Source: Sphingomonas sinipercae
Lineage (GTDB): Bacteria; Pseudomonadota; Alphaproteobacteria; Sphingomonadales; Sphingomonadaceae
DNA length: 64,000 nucleotides
Direction of reading: 5' to 3'
Assembly: GCF_011302055.1 (NCBI RefSeq)
Contig: NZ_CP049871.1
Location: 1,880,501-1,944,500, forward strand
Position numbers and translations under genes: made by a program. The notes beneath the pieces were generated by a model. That model was given only the letters and a program-made list of their open reading frames with translations, did no database searches and was not told where the DNA came from. Positions within the stretch are counted from its first letter, which is position 1. Each line of letters begins with the position of its first letter. Positions 60,805 through 64,000 of this stretch are shown here, in pieces.

Positions 60805-62082
60805 ATGTCGTTTATTCGTACTGCCGCGATCCTCGCGGCCGGTGCCTGCGTGTGCGCGCGACCCGTTGCAGCTCAAACCACCGTCGCTTACGCTCCGGTT
60901 GGCGGAGGCACGTCGAAACCCGTCGGGCAGCACCCTGTCGATCCCGGCTACACGCCAGAAGACATTGCCAAGGATGCGAAGTTCGACCTTCGCGAGGGCC
61001 GCTTTTACAACAAGCCAGGTGCAACGCGAGCACAGTATAACACGGATTGGCAGGAGTGCCGACTGATCGCGCGAGGTTCTCGCACGCCAGCGGGCATGGT
61101 TCCTTACGTGTACAATCCAGCTGTCATCTCGCCGCTGGCGGCCGGCGCCGGCGGGTTTCTGGGCGGGATGATCGCATCGGCGATCATCGAGGGACAACAG
61201 CGGAGTGCCAACCGAAAGTCATGCCTGCTCATCAGGGGCTGGCGCATGGTCAAGGCTTCCAGGGGGCTCTCACAAGCCGCCATCGGAATGACCGACGCTC
61301 AAGCTGATGCCTATTTCAATAGCGTGCTTGGCGCGCAGCATGTTGACGGAGAAATCACCGAACGCACCACCTTTTCCATCGACCCGTCGCTGCTTGGCGA
61401 CACCGCCGGGCCGCTATCCGGGCCGGAGGCTCTTTTCGCCGGCAAGAAGGTCGATCCGGCAACTCCAATCGACCTTTTGCCAGGCGAGGGCACGATCGTG
61501 TTAGCGACGCGCCGATCCCATCCTACTGGCGCTGGCAGGTCCGTCCGGCTTACGCTCGCGCGTTACGACCGCTCGGTCGGCGACCTCGTCTATCAACCGC
61601 GCGATTGGAAGAAAAAGGGCGATCGGACAACCTATACGCAAGAAATGGTGAGCGGCGATCGGCGCGCGGGCCTTGAGGTCCAGATGCTCAAGCTGACCGC
61701 GGGCGACTATGTATTGAACGGCTCCGAAATTGGCGGCGCCCAAGTCGTGTCAAGCAATTGCTTCGGGGCTCCGGTCTTCCACCTCGATCCGGGCGAAGTG
61801 CTTTACATTGGCGACTTCGTGCCGGTTGCGGCTGCTCGAGGCCCGGACGGAAAGAAGGTTACCGGCCTCGGCTACGTCTCTCGCTTGGAGGACAGCCGCC
61901 GAATTTTGGCGCGCGCGCAGCCGACGCTGGCGGCGGCGCTCAAGCCTGCGAAGCTTGAAAACCGCGCCACCTATGCGTGCTCGGCCGTGAACATGGATCG
62001 GTGGGACATTCCGGGTGCGGAAACGGCTTCGGCTCCAGTTCCCGCGGCCGGCGCTGTTGTGTCTGCAACCCCGTCAAGCTGA
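60805..62082 (+). CDS. Hypothetical secreted protein with glycine-zipper segment
   Basis: A 425-residue protein I do not recognise. ATG 60805 gives a signal peptide (MSFIRTAAILAAGACVCARPVAA). A TPEDIAKDAKFDLREGRF motif and a Gly-rich hydrophobic stretch PLAAGAGGFLGGMIASAII (about residues 110-130) follow, the latter like glycine zippers of envelope proteins. The C-terminal half is probably beta-rich, with LPGEGTIVLATRRS and PVFHLDPGEVLYIGDF. The frame is open back to 60505, but that part covers promoter DNA and has no homology. The 3' end overlaps the convergent gene by 9 bases. Confidence 0.7.
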   Translation: MSFIRTAAILAAGACVCARPVAAQTTVAYAPVGGGTSKPVGQHPVDPGYTPEDIAKDAKFDLREGRFYNKPGATRAQYNTDWQECRLIARGSRTPAGMVPYVYNPAVISPLAAGAGGFLGGMIASAIIEGQQRSANRKSCLLIRGWRMVKASRGLSQAAIGMTDAQADAYFNSVLGAQHVDGEITERTTFSIDPSLLGDTAGPLSGPEALFAGKKVDPATPIDLLPGEGTIVLATRRSHPTGAGRSVRLTLARYDRSVGDLVYQPRDWKKKGDRTTYTQEMVSGDRRAGLEVQMLKLTAGDYVLNGSEIGGAQVVSSNCFGAPVFHLDPGEVLYIGDFVPVAAARGPDGKKVTGLGYVSRLEDSRRILARAQPTLAAALKPAKLENRATYACSAVNMDRWDIPGAETASAPVPAAGAVVSATPSS

Positions 62083-62835
62083 AGAGACCTGGAGGTTAGC
62101 CGGGCGCTCAAGTTCGGCTAACCATTCCAGAAGGAGTTTTCGAAGTCCGGCTCCATCCCCGGCGTCTCTGCCCCGCAACAGGTCCGCATCGGCGATGACG
62201 GTCGCCCGCCCCTTGCCGATGCTGCATCGGGCAATCAGGCCGCCATCGCTGATGCGGCAGCGACGATCGGCGGCAATCAAAGCTCCAGCTGATCGCACGT
62301 CCACCGGCGTCCCGCGGATCTTCACTTGCGGCTGGCTGGACGGATCGGCCCCTAACAACCGCAATCCCCAGTGCTGCAGCAGTCCCGTGTCAGCGAAGGT
62401 GGTCGGCGGCCTCAGCATATCGCCAAGCGGCCGCTCGCTTGGCCAGGCCAAGGCCGGATCGGCGAGCAGCAGCACGCTGCCGCCCTGGCGGACCCAGCGG
62501 TCGAGATCGACCAGCGCGCCCGCCGGCTGCGCCTGCGGCTGCGCCATCAGCAGCAGACGCGCCCCGCGCAAGTCGGCTGCGTCCGCGGTGCTGATCGGCT
62601 CCACGCGATAGCGCCGTTCCAGCGCGGCGAGGACCGGCGAGGCCGGAGCGTCCAAAGTCAATTGCTCCGGAAAGACGATTGGCAAGGTCGTCAGAAGCAA
62701 CAGCTGCGGCCGCGCATTCCCAGCGCGCGGCGGCAACGTCGATCCACCCGACCTTGCCAGCACGAAAACGATTCCGGCGATCAGCAGCGCGAGTACCGCA
62801 AGGGCGAGCGCGCGTGGCGCCCGCTGGAACATCAT
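62074..62835 (-). CDS. Membrane-anchored protein with GldG-like domain
   Basis: A 253-residue protein with an N-terminal membrane helix (ALALAVLALLIAGIVFVLARSGG) and a periplasmic Rossmann-like domain. The domain has QLLLLTTLPIVF at its start and, later, ALVDLDRWVRQGGSVLLLADPALAWP, GLLQHWGLRLLG and GKGRATVIADADLLRG. This resembles the soluble domain of GldG/ABC-transporter auxiliary proteins, which have a loose glutamine-amidotransferase-like fold without the catalytic residues. It is coupled to the 62832 gene by an ATGA overlap. Function unknown. Confidence 0.65.
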   Translation of the reverse strand: MMFQRAPRALALAVLALLIAGIVFVLARSGGSTLPPRAGNARPQLLLLTTLPIVFPEQLTLDAPASPVLAALERRYRVEPISTADAADLRGARLLLMAQPQAQPAGALVDLDRWVRQGGSVLLLADPALAWPSERPLGDMLRPPTTFADTGLLQHWGLRLLGADPSSQPQVKIRGTPVDVRSAGALIAADRRCRISDGGLIARCSIGKGRATVIADADLLRGRDAGDGAGLRKLLLEWLAELERPANLQVSSA

Positions 62836-63071
62836 GGCGCGTTGCTGCTCGTGTTGGCAGCGTCCTTGGCGGTCGATCCCGGCGCCACGCCAAGTTCGGC
62901 AAGCGGCTCACTGGGTTCGTTCAGCGCGGCGTTTTGCTGGGCGGTCAGCGGGTCGTCGTTGTGGCCGGAACGGCTGACAACGCTGCCCAGCACGACGCAC
63001 AGGAAGGCGATCGCCAGGCCGGTCACGCCGATCCGAATACGCTGCGATGTGGTGCCATAACGGTGGGTCAT
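62832..63071 (-). CDS. Small membrane protein of unknown function
   Basis: A 79-residue protein with a short N-terminus, one membrane helix (GVTGLAIAFLCVVLGSVV, about residues 15-32) and a periplasmic tail rich in Asn, Ala and Pro. The start ATG 63071 is chosen because the frame upstream runs through the divergent lipoprotein gene at 63157. No strong ribosome site is seen. Its stop overlaps the start of the GldG-like gene, so the two probably form a pair. Confidence 0.55.
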   Translation of the reverse strand: MTHRYGTTSQRIRIGVTGLAIAFLCVVLGSVVSRSGHNDDPLTAQQNAALNEPSEPLAELGVAPGSTAKDAANTSSNAP

Positions 63072-63156
63072 GCAGCGCTGGAAGCTATGGGCCAGTGCGG
63101 GACAATGCAAGCAGCGCCCCTTGACGTCACCTCCACCGCCAGCCAAGCGCCGCGCC

Positions 63157-63492
63157 ATGACTCGCACCCAACTGCTCCCGCTCGTTGCGGCAGCGGCACT
63201 CGCCGGCTGCAACCAAAATGGAAACACGATCGTCGCCGGCCCGCCGGAAGACAATCTGTCGGACCTGAACACCGCTAACGTCGAGCTGCCGCCCTCGATC
63301 GCGGCCAGCAAGAGCTACCGCTGCAAGGACGGCAGCGTCATTTACATCGACTGGCTCAGCAACGGCGCGGCGCGCGTCAAGCAGGACAAGGCTGATGCCC
63401 CGGCGACCGAATTGCCGGCCGGATCGGCCGACATCGCCGGCGACGCCAAGGCCGCATCGATCACTTACAAGGGGCAAAGCTGCAAATCCTAG
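63157..63492 (+). CDS. Small lipoprotein
   Basis: A 111-residue lipoprotein (signal MTRTQLLPLVAAAA, lipobox LAGC, Cys18). The mature part has two cysteines, in SYRCKDG and the final GQSCKS, and a strand-rich middle (GSVIYIDWLSNGAARVKQDK) resembling the MliC-like lysozyme-inhibitor fold, where two cysteines flank a similar beta strand. That match is suggestive only. It is followed by a strong terminator and purL. Confidence 0.65.
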   Translation: MTRTQLLPLVAAAALAGCNQNGNTIVAGPPEDNLSDLNTANVELPPSIAASKSYRCKDGSVIYIDWLSNGAARVKQDKADAPATELPAGSADIAGDAKAASITYKGQSCKS

Positions 63493-63519
63493 CCTGCCCG
63501 GATGATAATCACTCATCGA

Positions 63520-63546
63520 CCCCCGGCTTCGGCCGGGGGTTTTTTT
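63520..63546 (+). terminator. Rho-independent terminator before purL
   Basis: CCCCCGGC (63520-63527) and GCCGGGGG (63532-63539) close on a TTCG tetraloop, followed by seven T residues (63540-63546). Very stable; it ends the lipoprotein transcript. Confidence 0.93.
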
Positions 63547-63574
63547 GTGCCCGCCACGGGGCTATCGGCCCGCC

Positions 63575-64000
<426 letters not shown>

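Overview
The window is GC-rich chromosomal DNA from an alphaproteobacterium, most likely a member of the Sphingomonadales. The evidence is a PhyR/NepR/EcfG general stress response (GSR) locus, the block argS-SPOR-nagZ-scpAB-tatABC, a class-typical dcw cluster, a DUF6481-like protein, and a 2-oxoglutarate dehydrogenase E1 that begins with a GPSW-type N-terminus. Almost all of the DNA is core-genome coding sequence. There are no insertion sequences, prophages, CRISPR arrays, tRNAs or rRNAs that I can support.

Layout. 1-2126 (minus): a translationally coupled methionine operon, ArsR-methyltransferase regulator, metF and metH (metH runs off the window), behind an AT-rich palindromic operator. 2311-3330: small secreted or lipoprotein genes. 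3523-14831 (plus): TCA-cycle genes mdh, sucD, sucA, sucB and lpdA, interrupted by a hypothetical gene and by a serine hydrolase/PadR pair, a methyltransferase and a DUF6481-like gene. 14835-20320: sppA, a MATE exporter, and groES-groEL under a CIRCE element. 20389-27450 (minus): M20 peptidase, zapE, a thioesterase, sdhB, bcp and glnE. 27519-31721: the GSR locus, with a small putative stress gene, ecfG, a small membrane protein, phyR, nepR and a PhyP-like sensor protein. It ends in an unannotated unit that looks like a stress-regulated small RNA. 31652-39889 (minus): tatCBA, scpBA, nagZ, a SPOR protein, argS, a DUF922-like gene (plus strand) and dgt. 39886-60417 (minus): a TPR/SPOR protein, ftsZ, ftsA, ftsQ, ddl, murB, murC, murG, ftsW, murD, mraY, murF, murE, ftsI, ftsL, rsmH and mraZ. 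This is a complete dcw cluster whose junctions are almost all 1-4 base start/stop overlaps; only a ZIP transporter on the opposite strand breaks it, between ftsA and ftsZ. 60805-64000: secreted hypotheticals, a lipoprotein and the start of purL.

How the parts work together. Under stress, phosphorylated PhyR sequesters the anti-sigma factor NepR and releases EcfG, which reads GGAAC-N16/17-CGTT promoters. Exact copies of this motif (17-base spacer) lie before the small membrane protein/ecfG pair and between the sensor gene and tatC. The second copy is followed within about 110 bases by two hairpins with cytosine-run loops and a terminator. This matches the architecture of the Caulobacter stress sRNA GsrN and is the most interesting unannotated element here. 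Other points are a palindromic repeat translated in frame inside the SucB linker, three clustered GANTC sites upstream of ftsZ, a one-base frameshift in essential mraY, and a lipoprotein whose signal-peptide region overlaps an intrinsic terminator.
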